Source of the DNA: Foliamicus sp963666765
GTDB taxonomy: Bacteria > Pseudomonadota > Gammaproteobacteria > Steroidobacterales > Foliamicaceae
NCBI GenBank assembly: GCA_963666765.1
Contig: OY762933.1
Coordinates: 2,790,001 to 2,854,000, forward strand
Reading direction: 5' to 3'
DNA: 64,000 nt
Shown: positions 35,390 through 43,681 of the stretch, piece after piece
Layout: the number at the start of each line of letters is the position of its first letter
Numbering within the stretch: position 1 is the first letter of the stretch
Translations under genes and position numbers: made by a program
The notes under the pieces: generated by a model
The model's database searches: none
Told to the model about the DNA's origin: nothing
Seen by the model: only the letters and a program-made list of their open reading frames with translations

Positions 35390-35791
35390 ATGAAAGAAGG
35401 GAACCTTTCGCTCAAGCCCTATCTTCTGCGGGCAGTGCACGAGTGGATTACCGATCGCGGCGACACGCCGCAGATCGTGGCCGACGCCGACCGGCAGGAC
35501 GTTGCGGCGCCCAGGCAGGGAATCAAGGATGGACGCATCGTGCTGAACATCAGTTATCAGGCCACGCGCAACCTTGAACTGGGGAAGGAGTCGCTCAGTT
35601 TCGAGGCGCGTTTCTCCGGCGTCTCGCGCCGGGTATCGGTGCCCATGGACGCGGTGCTTTGTATTTTTTCACGGGAAACCGGCCAGGGTGTCGTGCTGAC
35701 GGAAAAGCTGGGCGCCGCTTTCGGGGAATCCGCCGGCCCGTCGCCGCCCCCGCCGCCCCGCGGGACGCCGAAACTCAGACTGGTCAAGTAA
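35390..35791 (+). CDS. sspB: ClpXP adaptor SspB
   Basis: SspB delivers ssrA-tagged proteins to ClpXP. The 133-residue product has the dimeric substrate-binding domain (YLLRAVHEWITD, IVLNISYQATRNLELG, RFSGVSRRVSVPMDAVLCIFSRE), a short proline-rich linker, and the ClpX-docking tail LRLVK at the end. The linker is much shorter than in Escherichia coli. Its last eight bases overlap the convergent diaA. Confidence 0.93.
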   Translation: MKEGNLSLKPYLLRAVHEWITDRGDTPQIVADADRQDVAAPRQGIKDGRIVLNISYQATRNLELGKESLSFEARFSGVSRRVSVPMDAVLCIFSRETGQGVVLTEKLGAAFGESAGPSPPPPPRGTPKLRLVK

Positions 35792-36377
35792 GCGCGTCGT
35801 CCAGCAGCCTGCAAAGGCAGTGGATGGCAAGCAGGTGAATCTCCTGGATGCGCGCCGTTCGGGTATGCGGTACCCGCAGTTCGATGTCGTCCTTTCCAAG
35901 GGCCTTTGACAGCGGCCCGCCGTCGCGGCCGGTCAGCGCCACCACGCGCATGCCCGCCCGGTGCGCCGCACGCACCGCTTCGCCGATGTTGGGCGATGCG
36001 CCGGACGTGCTGATCGCCAGCAAAAGGTCGCCGCGCTTCCCCAGTCCGCTTACCTGGCGGGAAAAGATCTCGGTGTAGTTGCGGTCGTTGGCGATTGAGG
36101 TCAGCGTGGAACTGTCGGTCGTGAGGGCGATCGCCGCAAGGCTGGCGCGTTCGGTCTCGAACCGGTTCAGCAGTTCCGAGGCGAAATGCTGGGCGTCGGC
36201 AGCCGAACCTCCATTGCCGCAGCTCAGTACCTTGCCGCCCCCGTTCAGGCATTCGAGCATCAGTGCGGCCGCTTCCGCAATCGGGACGGCCAGCATGCCC
36301 GCCGCACGCCTGTTCGCCTCAAGGCTTTCGGCGAATTCGCGTGTGACTAGTGCCGTGTCAAGTTTATTTTGCCGCAT
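35784..36377 (-). CDS. diaA: SIS-domain protein DiaA (GmhA-like)
   Basis: DiaA is a tetrameric SIS-fold protein that binds DnaA and promotes timely initiation; it is a relative of the phosphoheptose isomerase GmhA. The 197-residue product has SCGNGGSAADAQHFASELLNRFE, LTTDSSTLTSIANDR and AISTSGASPNI. The order diaA-yraN-lpoA facing rsmI is that of Escherichia coli and favours DiaA over GmhA, though a role in heptose synthesis cannot be excluded from sequence. The stop and start codons overlap yraN by one base. Confidence 0.82.
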   Translation of the reverse strand: MRQNKLDTALVTREFAESLEANRRAAGMLAVPIAEAAALMLECLNGGGKVLSCGNGGSAADAQHFASELLNRFETERASLAAIALTTDSSTLTSIANDRNYTEIFSRQVSGLGKRGDLLLAISTSGASPNIGEAVRAAHRAGMRVVALTGRDGGPLSKALGKDDIELRVPHTRTARIQEIHLLAIHCLCRLLDDALT

Positions 36378-36796
36378 CAGCGTCCATCAAATTGCAATGC
36401 GTTGCGGATCCAGCGGAGCCTGGCGCGCTCGGCGCCAGGCAGAACACCCACTACGTCAAAGCGCAGCATCATACCGTCGAATCGCGGATTGTCGCGTATG
36501 AAGCATTGCGCGGCGCGCATGAGACAGAGCCTCTTGCGCCGGGTCAGGGAAGCCTCGGGCGCGCCATGCCGATCGCTGCGCCGCGAGCGCACCTCGACTA
36601 CAACCACTTGAGCGCCATCGCGCATGATCAGGTCAAGTTCCCCGTAGCGGCAGCGATAGTTGGCGGCAATCAGCTTCAGGCCGCGTGCCTCGAGGTAGCG
36701 GCAGGCCAGATCCTCGGCCGCCCGTCCCTGGCGCTGTCCGGCGCTCAGGGCGTTGGCGGGTCGGCCTTCAGCTTGCCTTCTTCGACGCGAGTCCAT
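36377..36796 (-). CDS. yraN: UPF0102 (YraN) family protein, putative endonuclease fold
   Basis: The 139-residue product has the UPF0102 pattern: GRAAEDLACRYLEARG, then the nuclease-like core NYRCRYGELDLIMRD...VVVVEVRSR, with Glu, Asp and E-x-R of a PD-(D/E)XK fold. The family is conserved but its role is not settled. The start overlaps the lpoA 3' end by 52 bases, a longer overlap than elsewhere in the window; no closer ATG/GTG/TTG is available before the conserved core. Confidence 0.88.
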   Translation of the reverse strand: MDSRRRRQAEGRPANALSAGQRQGRAAEDLACRYLEARGLKLIAANYRCRYGELDLIMRDGAQVVVVEVRSRRSDRHGAPEASLTRRKRLCLMRAAQCFIRDNPRFDGMMLRFDVVGVLPGAERARLRWIRNALQFDGR

Positions 36797-38619
36797 GCCA
36801 ATTCCCTTTGCAGCCGTCCGTCGGGAGCGCGTGAGACCACGCCGGTAAGGCCGCGAATACCCGTGCCCAGCCTGTCCGGCCCGTCAAACAGGGACACCGC
36901 CAGCTTGAAGCTGTCGTAGCCCATTGCAAACAACGAAACATTGAATCCCGAGGAGGCAAGCCAGCCCGGAGAGAGTTCGCCATGCATCGCCTGCACGTGC
37001 CGGTCCGCAAGCAGAGGCAGCGCAGGCATTTCCACGCCGTTCAGGTCGCGATTGTCGAGATGTTCGGGGTCGAAGATGTTCTGAATGGCGTAAATCGGCA
37101 AATCGCCCGAATAGTTGTAACGCAACTGGGGGACCAGCAATTGGCCCTGAGCCGCGCGCGCCACCACGAAAACCAGGTCCGCGTCCTGACGGCGGCGCGG
37201 TTCGAAGCTCAGCCTCCTGCCCAGCCGCCTTTGCAGTTGCTGATGCCGGCGCGTGCTGGCGCCGATCTTCAGCAGTCGCCCGATCGGATCGGAATAGTCC
37301 ACCGCCGTCAGGCTGTACTGCTCCCGCGCAATGATTTCGCCCCCGCCATCTTCATACTCCTCGGCGAAGCTGCGGTAGATGCGCCGCCCCCACTCGCTGC
37401 CGGGGTACAGGACAAGCGCGCGCTTCAGCCCCTGGCCGAGGGCGTGACGCGCCGCCTGCCGGCCCTCGTGTTCGGGCGCCAGCGCAAATTCCTCAAAGCC
37501 GGGAGGGGGAGAACCGGTACGCAGACGGTTCAGCGCCAGCGTCGGGCGTTCTCCGGCGACTTGCGCAACCCTCTCGACCGAGCCGGCCAACAGCGGCCCC
37601 ACGATGATGTCGGCATCGTCCTCCACCGCACGTCCCCACTCCCGCGCCGCATCGAGGGGATCGCCGACTTCATAGAATGCGACCGCGGGGGCGGCGCAGG
37701 ATGATTTGAGGGCGAATCGGGCGGCCAGGAAGCCGTCCCGCAGCGACCGCCGCGCCGTCGCGTATCGTTCCGATCCGGGCAACAGCATTGCGATGCGTGA
37801 CGGGCGCGTTGTGGAGCGGCAGATCTCGGGGGTGATCGTGTCGCCCAGCAGGTTGATGGCGGGATGCCGCGGAAACCTCTCCTGCCAGTCCTTAAGGGCG
37901 GCGCCGGCTTCGGTCGGATCGACCCGAAGCTCGTCACTCAGCAAGGCAAGCTCAATCCACCCCAGCGGAACCCCCTCCACACCGTCGGTGGTCAGCTGGG
38001 AACGGTAGTCGCCCAGCAGAGACCAGGTGAGTCCGGCGCTATCGACGTCTCCCGCGGCAAACCCCGCGCCGAGCAATGTCAGGTCCTGCAATGCCTGAAC
38101 CGGCCTCTGCAGAGCAAAAAGCAGTTCGGACCGGGTCCTGAGCAAGTCTCCGGCCAGGTCGGGATACCGGTCGGGCTCGATAGCCGAAAGTCGCTCATAG
38201 GCTGCGCCGGGACCGTTGACAATCCTTTCGCTTTCGGCTGCCGCGAGAGACCATAGGCCGATCCACTCGGCGCCCGGTTCGATCGCCAGAAGTTCGCTGA
38301 GCGCCCTCCTGTTGCGGCCCTCGCGCCCGGCTTCCCGCGCCGCCAGTATCTGGTATTGCTGCCGCGCTTGAGGAGGCGCCTGACGCATCATGGAAAGGTA
38401 GACTTGACGGGCGGCGCCGTAATCGCCTGCGGTGGAAAGGGTGCGCGCCTGTTCGCCCAGGGCCGCCAGCTCCTCGCTGGAAGCCCGCATCAGTTCCGCG
38501 GGGGTGCAGCCGGCGAATGCGATAAGCGCTATGCTTGCGAGCGCCGCAAACCGGGCGCAACGTCCCGGCGGATACGCTGCGGGGCGCCTGGCTGGGCGGC
38601 TAGTCACGGAGGTGATCAT
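36745..38619 (-). CDS. lpoA: Outer-membrane lipoprotein LpoA, activator of PBP1A
   Basis: LpoA spans the periplasm and stimulates the transpeptidase of PBP1A. The 624-residue product starts with a basic region, a hydrophobic core and a lipobox AFAGC, followed by a TPR-like helical N-terminal half and a C-terminal half with the periplasmic-binding fold (IAMLLPGSERYA, DIIVGPLLAGSVERVA). ATG 38619 begins the lipoprotein signal; the longer upstream frame is antisense to rsmI. The start codon abuts that of rsmI with no gap. No Shine-Dalgarno sequence is evident. Confidence 0.9.
   Translation of the reverse strand: MITSVTSRPARRPAAYPPGRCARFAALASIALIAFAGCTPAELMRASSEELAALGEQARTLSTAGDYGAARQVYLSMMRQAPPQARQQYQILAAREAGREGRNRRALSELLAIEPGAEWIGLWSLAAAESERIVNGPGAAYERLSAIEPDRYPDLAGDLLRTRSELLFALQRPVQALQDLTLLGAGFAAGDVDSAGLTWSLLGDYRSQLTTDGVEGVPLGWIELALLSDELRVDPTEAGAALKDWQERFPRHPAINLLGDTITPEICRSTTRPSRIAMLLPGSERYATARRSLRDGFLAARFALKSSCAAPAVAFYEVGDPLDAAREWGRAVEDDADIIVGPLLAGSVERVAQVAGERPTLALNRLRTGSPPPGFEEFALAPEHEGRQAARHALGQGLKRALVLYPGSEWGRRIYRSFAEEYEDGGGEIIAREQYSLTAVDYSDPIGRLLKIGASTRRHQQLQRRLGRRLSFEPRRRQDADLVFVVARAAQGQLLVPQLRYNYSGDLPIYAIQNIFDPEHLDNRDLNGVEMPALPLLADRHVQAMHGELSPGWLASSGFNVSLFAMGYDSFKLAVSLFDGPDRLGTGIRGLTGVVSRAPDGRLQRELAWTRVEEGKLKADPPTP
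38608..38616 (+). promoter_or_regulatory. Perfect Shine-Dalgarno sequence for rsmI
   Basis: GGAGGTGAT is fully complementary to the 3' end of 16S rRNA. It lies within the first codons of the divergent lpoA, and the GGAGG core is seven bases before ATG 38620, fixing the rsmI start. Confidence 0.85.
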
Positions 38620-39507
38620 ATGGCGGTTGCGAAAGTGGCGAGGCCGGGCGCGCCTGTAGAAGCGGGGGCCTTGTTTGTCGCCGCCACTCCAATTGGCAAC
38701 CTGGACGATGTTAGCACGCGGCTCAAGACGGTACTTGGGCGCGTTTCCTGCGTGGCGGCGGAGGATACGCGCCGGACCGGCACGCTGCTCCGCAGCCTCG
38801 GCATCCGTGTTCCCCTGGTTTCGCTGCACGCCCACAACGAGCGTTCCAGGATTCCTGAACTCCTGGCAAGATTGCGGGCCGGGGAGGACCTTGTACTGGC
38901 GAGCGACGCGGGAACTCCCGGCATCAGCGATCCGGGAATGCGGCTGGTCCGGGAAGCAAGGCATGCCGGCATCCGCGTTACCCCGCTGCCCGGACCCTGC
39001 GCCGCGGTGGCGGCCCTGTCGGTGGCCGGCTTTCCCGCCGACCGCTTTCACTTCGAGGGGTTCCTGCCGTCCCGGCAGGCGGCGAGGCGCGCGCGGCTGA
39101 AGCAACTCGAGGCGGTTTCCGAGACCCTGGTGTTCTATGAGGCGGTGCATCGGCTGACGGCAGCCCTTGAGGACATGCAGGAAGTTCTCGGCAGCGAACG
39201 CAAGGCGTTTCTGGCGAGGGAACTGACCAAGGTTCACGAGAGCGCGTACGGCGACACCCTGGCTGAGCTGTGCGCGGCAGCAGCGGCGGGGGCGATAGTC
39301 GCCAGGGGAGAATTCACGCTGGTCGTGGCCGGCAGCGTCCCGCAGGATCAGGATGAACGGGCGCTGGATGCCGTGCTCCGCCCCCTGCTCGAGGAACTTC
39401 CGACCCGCCAGGCGGCCCGTCTTGCGGCGTCAATCACCGGGTGTCCGCGCCGCCTTGCTTACGGGCGTGCGCTGGCCGTGCGAGCGTCTCCAGGGCTGGA
39501 TTCCTGA
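38620..39507 (+). CDS. rsmI: 16S rRNA (cytidine(1402)-2'-O)-methyltransferase RsmI
   Basis: RsmI methylates the 2'-O of C1402, the same base modified on N4 by RsmH. The 295-residue product is a tetrapyrrole-methylase-fold enzyme with FVAATPIGNLDDVSTR, CVAAEDTRRTG, LASDAGTPGISDPG, PLPGPCAAVAALS and FEGFLPSR. The frame is open upstream, but ATG 38620 has a perfect ribosome site. A small hairpin (AAGGCG/CGCCTT, 39507-39526) follows the gene without a T-run. Confidence 0.95.
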   Translation: MAVAKVARPGAPVEAGALFVAATPIGNLDDVSTRLKTVLGRVSCVAAEDTRRTGTLLRSLGIRVPLVSLHAHNERSRIPELLARLRAGEDLVLASDAGTPGISDPGMRLVREARHAGIRVTPLPGPCAAVAALSVAGFPADRFHFEGFLPSRQAARRARLKQLEAVSETLVFYEAVHRLTAALEDMQEVLGSERKAFLARELTKVHESAYGDTLAELCAAAAAGAIVARGEFTLVVAGSVPQDQDERALDAVLRPLLEELPTRQAARLAASITGCPRRLAYGRALAVRASPGLDS

Positions 39508-39531
39508 AGGCGCCGCCAGACGCCTTGTGCA

Positions 39532-39537
39532 TATAAT
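39532..39537 (+). promoter_or_regulatory. Candidate -10 (TATAAT) for metK
   Basis: A perfect TATAAT lies 30 bases before the metK ATG. No -35 match is seen at 16-18 bases; the preceding TGC gives a partial extended -10. No known SAM or SAH riboswitch can fit in the 60-base gap. Confidence 0.45.
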
Positions 39538-39567
39538 GACCGGCTGCTTTATCTCACGGTTCAGCGC

Positions 39568-40767
39568 ATGCCCAAGACCTCTCTTTTTACTTCCGAGTCG
39601 GTTTCCGACGGCCATCCGGACAAGCTGGCGGACCAGGTTTCCGATGCCGTCCTCGACGCCATCCTGTCGCAGGATGAGGACGCACGCGTGGCCGCGGAGG
39701 TGCTGGTCAAGACCGGTTTTGTGCTGGTCGCCGGCGAGATCACCACGTCGACCTGGGTGGACCTCGAGGGGCTGGTGCGTGGCCTGGTCCGGGACGTCGG
39801 CTACAACAATTCGGAGCTGGGCTTCGATGGCTCGACCTGCGGTGTTCTGAACGCGATCGGGAAGCAGTCACCCGATATACGCCGGGGGGTGAACTCGGGC
39901 GAAGGCAAGCCGCTGGGCGCCGGCGACCAGGGCATGATGTTCGGCTACGCGTGCAAGGAAACGCCGGCTCTCATGCCGGCGCCCATCGACCTGGCGCATC
40001 GCCTGATGCGCAGGCATGCCGAACTGCGGGCGTCGGGCGAACTGGACTGGCTGCGGCCCGACGGCAAGGCCCAGGTCACGGTGCGCTACGAAGACTATCG
40101 GCCGGTTGCCGTTACCGATGTCGTTCTGTCCACTCAGCATGCCCCGCATGTCTGGCCCGACAACTATCCGCGGGGCGTTTGCCCGCCGGATTTCAGGGAA
40201 GCGATCGTCGAGCAGCTGGTCAAGCCGGTGCTGGGGCCCCATTGGCAGTCCGGCCCGATCAACTATCTGGTCAATCCGGCCGGACGCTTTGTCGAGGGCG
40301 GGCCGCATGCGGATTGCGGACTGACCGGACGCAAGATCATTGTTGACACCTACGGCGGGATGGCCCGGCACGGAGGCGGCGCGTTTTCCGGCAAGGACCC
40401 TTCCAAGGTGGACCGTTCCGCCGCCTACGCGGTTCGCCATGCGGCCAAGAATATCGTCGCCGCCGGCCTGGCGGAGCGCTGCGAAGTTCAGGTCTGTTAT
40501 GCGATCGGCCAGCCGGAACCGGTGGCGGTCGACGTCGAGAGTTTCGGCACCGGCGCCGTCAGCGACGAACGCCTCAAGGCGCTGCTGCAGGCCCATTTCG
40601 ACTTTTCCGTCGAGGGCATTATCCGGGACCTGAACCTCAAGCGCATGTCGTACCGTCCGGCGGCCGCCTTCGGCCATTTCGGCAGGGAGGACTGCGGTTT
40701 CAGCTGGGAGGAGACGGGCCGGGTGGCGCAACTTGCCGACGACGCCCGCGGGGCCAGGGTGGCTTAG
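39568..40767 (+). CDS. metK: S-adenosylmethionine synthetase MetK
   Basis: MetK makes SAM from methionine and ATP. The 399-residue protein has TSESVSDGHPDKLADQVSDAVLD at its start (split here by family blocks: the His-Pro-Asp-Lys ATP contact), GAGDQGMMFGYA, GGPHADCGLTGRKII and the P-loop-like GGGAFSGKDPSKVDRS. All are standard. It begins the pair metK-ahcY, which makes SAM and removes S-adenosylhomocysteine. Confidence 0.97.
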   Translation: MPKTSLFTSESVSDGHPDKLADQVSDAVLDAILSQDEDARVAAEVLVKTGFVLVAGEITTSTWVDLEGLVRGLVRDVGYNNSELGFDGSTCGVLNAIGKQSPDIRRGVNSGEGKPLGAGDQGMMFGYACKETPALMPAPIDLAHRLMRRHAELRASGELDWLRPDGKAQVTVRYEDYRPVAVTDVVLSTQHAPHVWPDNYPRGVCPPDFREAIVEQLVKPVLGPHWQSGPINYLVNPAGRFVEGGPHADCGLTGRKIIVDTYGGMARHGGGAFSGKDPSKVDRSAAYAVRHAAKNIVAAGLAERCEVQVCYAIGQPEPVAVDVESFGTGAVSDERLKALLQAHFDFSVEGIIRDLNLKRMSYRPAAAFGHFGREDCGFSWEETGRVAQLADDARGARVA

Positions 40768-40776
40768 CACACTAGC

Positions 40777-42087
40777 ATGTCCCGGACTGCCCTAACGCGC
40801 CTGCACGAAGACTACCGGGTAGCCGACCTGTCGCTGGCCGACTTCGGCGAGCGCGAAATCGCCATCGCGCGCAGCGAAATGCCCGGGCTGATGGCGCTGA
40901 GGGCGGAATACGCCAGCGAGCGGCCTCTTGCCGGGGCGCGGATTACCGGTTGTCTGCACATGACGGTGCAGACGGCCGTATTGATCGAAACGCTTCTGGA
41001 TCTTGGCGCGGAGGTGCGCTGGTCGTCGTGCAACCGGTTGTCTACCCAGGACCACGCGGCCGCCGCCATGGCGCGCAGGGGCGTGCCGGTCTTTGCCTGG
41101 AAGGGCGAGACGGAAGAGGAATATCTCGCCTGTATCGCCCGCACCATCACCGGCCCCGGCGGGTGGGTCCCCAACCTGCTGCTGGACGACGGCGGCGACC
41201 TGACCCTCATCGTCCACGAGGAGCACCCGCAGCTCGCCGGCAAGCTTCTGGGTCTCAGCGAGGAGACCACGACCGGCGTGCATCGCCTGTACCAGATGCA
41301 GGAGGAGGGCACGCTGCGCTGTCCGGCCATGAACGTGAACGACTCGGTCACAAAGTCCAAGTTCGACAACCTGTACGGCTGCCGCGAGTCGCTGGTGGAC
41401 GGAATCAAGCGGGCCACCGACGTGATGGTGGCCGGGAAGATCGCCGTCGTTTGCGGTTACGGCGACGTCGGCAAGGGCTGCGCCCAATCGCTGAAGGGAT
41501 TGGGCGCGCGGGTGTGGATCACCGAAATCGATCCCATCTGCGCCCTGCAGGCGGCGATGGAAGGCTACCCCGTGGTCACCATGGACGAGGCCTGCGGGCA
41601 GGCGGACATTTTCGTTACCGCGACCGGCAACAAGAGCGTCATCACGTATGACCACATGTCCCGCATGAAGGACCAGGCAATTCTCTGCAATATCGGCCAT
41701 TTCGACGTGGAGATCGACGTTGCAAGCCTGAAGGATTGCGACTGGGAGGAAATCAAGCCGCAGGTCGACCACGTGATCTTTCCTGACGGCAAGAGGCTGA
41801 TCCTGCTGGCCGGGGGGCGGCTGGTCAACCTGAGCTGCGCCACCGGGCATCCCAGTTTCGTCATGTCGGCAAGCTTCACCAACCAGGTACTGGCCCAGAT
41901 CGAGCTGCTGACGCGCAGGGACTACGAGAACCGCGTATACACGCTGCCGCGGCGCCTCGACGAGAAAGTCGCGCGCCTGCATCTTCCCAAGCTGGGCGCT
42001 TCGCTCAGCCGCTTGACCCCGGAGCAGTCCGAGTATCTCGGCATTCCCGAAACCGGTCCGTTCAAATCCGAGCGGTACCGTTACTAG
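40777..42087 (+). CDS. ahcY: Adenosylhomocysteinase AhcY
   Basis: AhcY hydrolyses S-adenosylhomocysteine to adenosine and homocysteine with bound NAD. The 436-residue product has TGCLHMTVQTAVLIETL, STQDHAAAAMA, NVNDSVTKSKFDN, the NAD loop VVCGYGDVGKGCAQ, CNIGHFDVEID, and the C-terminal PFKSERYRY. The order of residues before STQDH is CNRL where CNIF is usual. Only nine bases separate it from metK, including a GCACACTAGC motif abutting the ATG, and there is no clear ribosome site; expression probably depends on metK. Confidence 0.96.
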   Translation: MSRTALTRLHEDYRVADLSLADFGEREIAIARSEMPGLMALRAEYASERPLAGARITGCLHMTVQTAVLIETLLDLGAEVRWSSCNRLSTQDHAAAAMARRGVPVFAWKGETEEEYLACIARTITGPGGWVPNLLLDDGGDLTLIVHEEHPQLAGKLLGLSEETTTGVHRLYQMQEEGTLRCPAMNVNDSVTKSKFDNLYGCRESLVDGIKRATDVMVAGKIAVVCGYGDVGKGCAQSLKGLGARVWITEIDPICALQAAMEGYPVVTMDEACGQADIFVTATGNKSVITYDHMSRMKDQAILCNIGHFDVEIDVASLKDCDWEEIKPQVDHVIFPDGKRLILLAGGRLVNLSCATGHPSFVMSASFTNQVLAQIELLTRRDYENRVYTLPRRLDEKVARLHLPKLGASLSRLTPEQSEYLGIPETGPFKSERYRY

Positions 42088-42120
42088 GGTCAAGCCTGTA
42101 ACCCAATAAGGACTTTCAAA

Positions 42121-43584
42121 ATGTCGGCATTCAACTCCCTTAGAGAATATGCACAAGCCATGGAAAAGCAGGGCAAGCTGCTGCGCATACCGGACATGGA
42201 CCAGGACAAGTTCGAGCTGACGGCTTTCTCGTACCGCCTGGAAGACAAGATGCGGACTTCGGCTCCGGCTTTCCTGGTGGAACGCACGAAGATGAACGGC
42301 CGCTGGTATGACACGCCCGTCATCTGCAATGTGCTCAACAGTTTCAAGACGGTCGCCATGTGCCTCGGAGTGGAGGATCTCAGCGACGAAGAGCGCGAAA
42401 TGAACCAGGTGGTGGAGAAGGAACTGCTTACGCACATGAACGAGGACTATCGTTTCGAGCAGATTCCTCCCGTGGAAGTTGACCCGGCCGGCGCCCCCTG
42501 CAAGGAGGTGAAGCTATTCGGCGAGGACGCCGACCTCGACCGCTTCCCCTGGATCCAGAACAATCCCGCCGACGGCGGGCGGTTCATCAGCACCGGCTCG
42601 GTGATCATGGAGGACCCCGACATCGGCCGCAACGTCGGCACCTACCGGCTGCAGGTCAAGGGTCCGCAGAAGCTCGGCATCTGCTTTACCGGCCAGAACC
42701 ACGGCGCGATGATGATGCGCAAGGCCATCGCGCAGGGAAAGAAGAGCGTTCCCTGCGTGATCGCCACCGGCCTGGATCCGATAACCTGGATGATGAGCAG
42801 CACGCGGGTGGGCGAGCTGGGCGACGACGAATTCGCCCTGTCCGGCGGTTTCCGGGGCGAGCCGGTGGAGCTGGTCCGGGCCGAAACGAACTCGCTCATG
42901 GCCCCGGCGCACGCCGAAATCGTCATCGAGGGCGAAATCAGCACGGACAAGGAAATGGAGGGTCCGTACGGCGAGATGCTGGGCTACATCGGAGAACCGG
43001 CGCCCAATCACTTCATGACGGTCAAGGCGATCACGCACCGCAAGAAACCCTGGGTCTACAACATCTGGCCGGGGATCGGCGGGGCCTATCTCACCTGGCC
43101 GTGGCAGGTGGGGCATTTCGCCCGGCTGAAGCGAATCATGCCCAATCTCGTGAAGCTGCACATGCCCCCGGACATACCCAGCATGGTGATCGCCTGCATC
43201 AACAAGCGCCTGCCGGGCGAAGGGATCGAGGCGGGGCTGTTGATCATGGGCTACCGGATGATCGGGTTCAGCAAGAAGATGATCATCATCCTCGACAAGG
43301 ACGTGGATCCCACCGACCTCACACGGGTGCTGCACGCGGTGACTACGCGCTGGCAGCCCTGGCCGGCCAGCCTGACTGTAAGACAGACCTTCTCTTTCAT
43401 GATCGACCCGAGCACCAAACGCAACGCGCTTTCGAGCAAGATGCTGATCGACGCCACGCGGCAACTGCCCGCCGAGGGCGGTCCCCCGGAGTTCGCCGAG
43501 GACAACCGCACGGTCATGGAAGAACGCGCCGCGGACTCCTTCGAGCTGGTTGATCAGCGCTGGGAGGAGTATTTCGGCGGCTGA
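42121..43584 (+). CDS. UbiD-family prenylated-FMN-dependent (de)carboxylase
   Basis: UbiD enzymes decarboxylate aromatic or unsaturated acids using prenylated FMN made by UbiX. The 487-residue product shows the family pattern: GTYRLQV (substrate/cofactor arginine strand), FTGQNHGAMMM, the EGPYGEMLGYIGE motif carrying the catalytic acidic residues, and a C-terminal helix region. It differs from the canonical ubiquinone UbiD (no RQQLIG-type segment, no long basic C-terminus) and is closer in style to aromatic acid decarboxylases. No ubiX is in the window. SD-like AAGGA (42109-42113) precedes the ATG. Substrate unknown. Confidence 0.85.
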   Translation: MSAFNSLREYAQAMEKQGKLLRIPDMDQDKFELTAFSYRLEDKMRTSAPAFLVERTKMNGRWYDTPVICNVLNSFKTVAMCLGVEDLSDEEREMNQVVEKELLTHMNEDYRFEQIPPVEVDPAGAPCKEVKLFGEDADLDRFPWIQNNPADGGRFISTGSVIMEDPDIGRNVGTYRLQVKGPQKLGICFTGQNHGAMMMRKAIAQGKKSVPCVIATGLDPITWMMSSTRVGELGDDEFALSGGFRGEPVELVRAETNSLMAPAHAEIVIEGEISTDKEMEGPYGEMLGYIGEPAPNHFMTVKAITHRKKPWVYNIWPGIGGAYLTWPWQVGHFARLKRIMPNLVKLHMPPDIPSMVIACINKRLPGEGIEAGLLIMGYRMIGFSKKMIIILDKDVDPTDLTRVLHAVTTRWQPWPASLTVRQTFSFMIDPSTKRNALSSKMLIDATRQLPAEGGPPEFAEDNRTVMEERAADSFELVDQRWEEYFGG

Positions 43585-43631
43585 AGCGTGGCGGGAGGCA
43601 CCGTGATTCCGTCTACACAAGCTCTGTAATG

Positions 43632-43661
43632 CTGAAAAGTCCGGTATTAAAGGTATATGCT
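43632..43661 (+). promoter_or_regulatory. Weak promoter candidate for glmM
   Basis: CTGAAA (43632-43637) and TATGCT (43656-43661) are 18 bases apart in the 97-base AT-rich gap between the UbiD-family gene and glmM. Each matches the consensus at four of six positions. Confidence 0.3.
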
Positions 43662-43681
43662 GGAATGAAGAGAAGCAGGGA

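Noticed and set aside
36345..36358. 12-base repeat ACACGGCACTAG shared with 25925-25936
   Set aside because: Pairs of identical 12-mers are expected by chance in 64 kb; inside diaA coding sequence and not clearly at a start.
35784..36377. Assignment as GmhA (heptose isomerase)
   Set aside because: Possible by fold, but the diaA-yraN-lpoA/rsmI context favours DiaA.
39508..39567. SAM or SAH riboswitch before metK/ahcY
   Set aside because: The gaps are 60 and 9 bases; no known aptamer core or pairing fits. Only a small hairpin and TATAAT are present.
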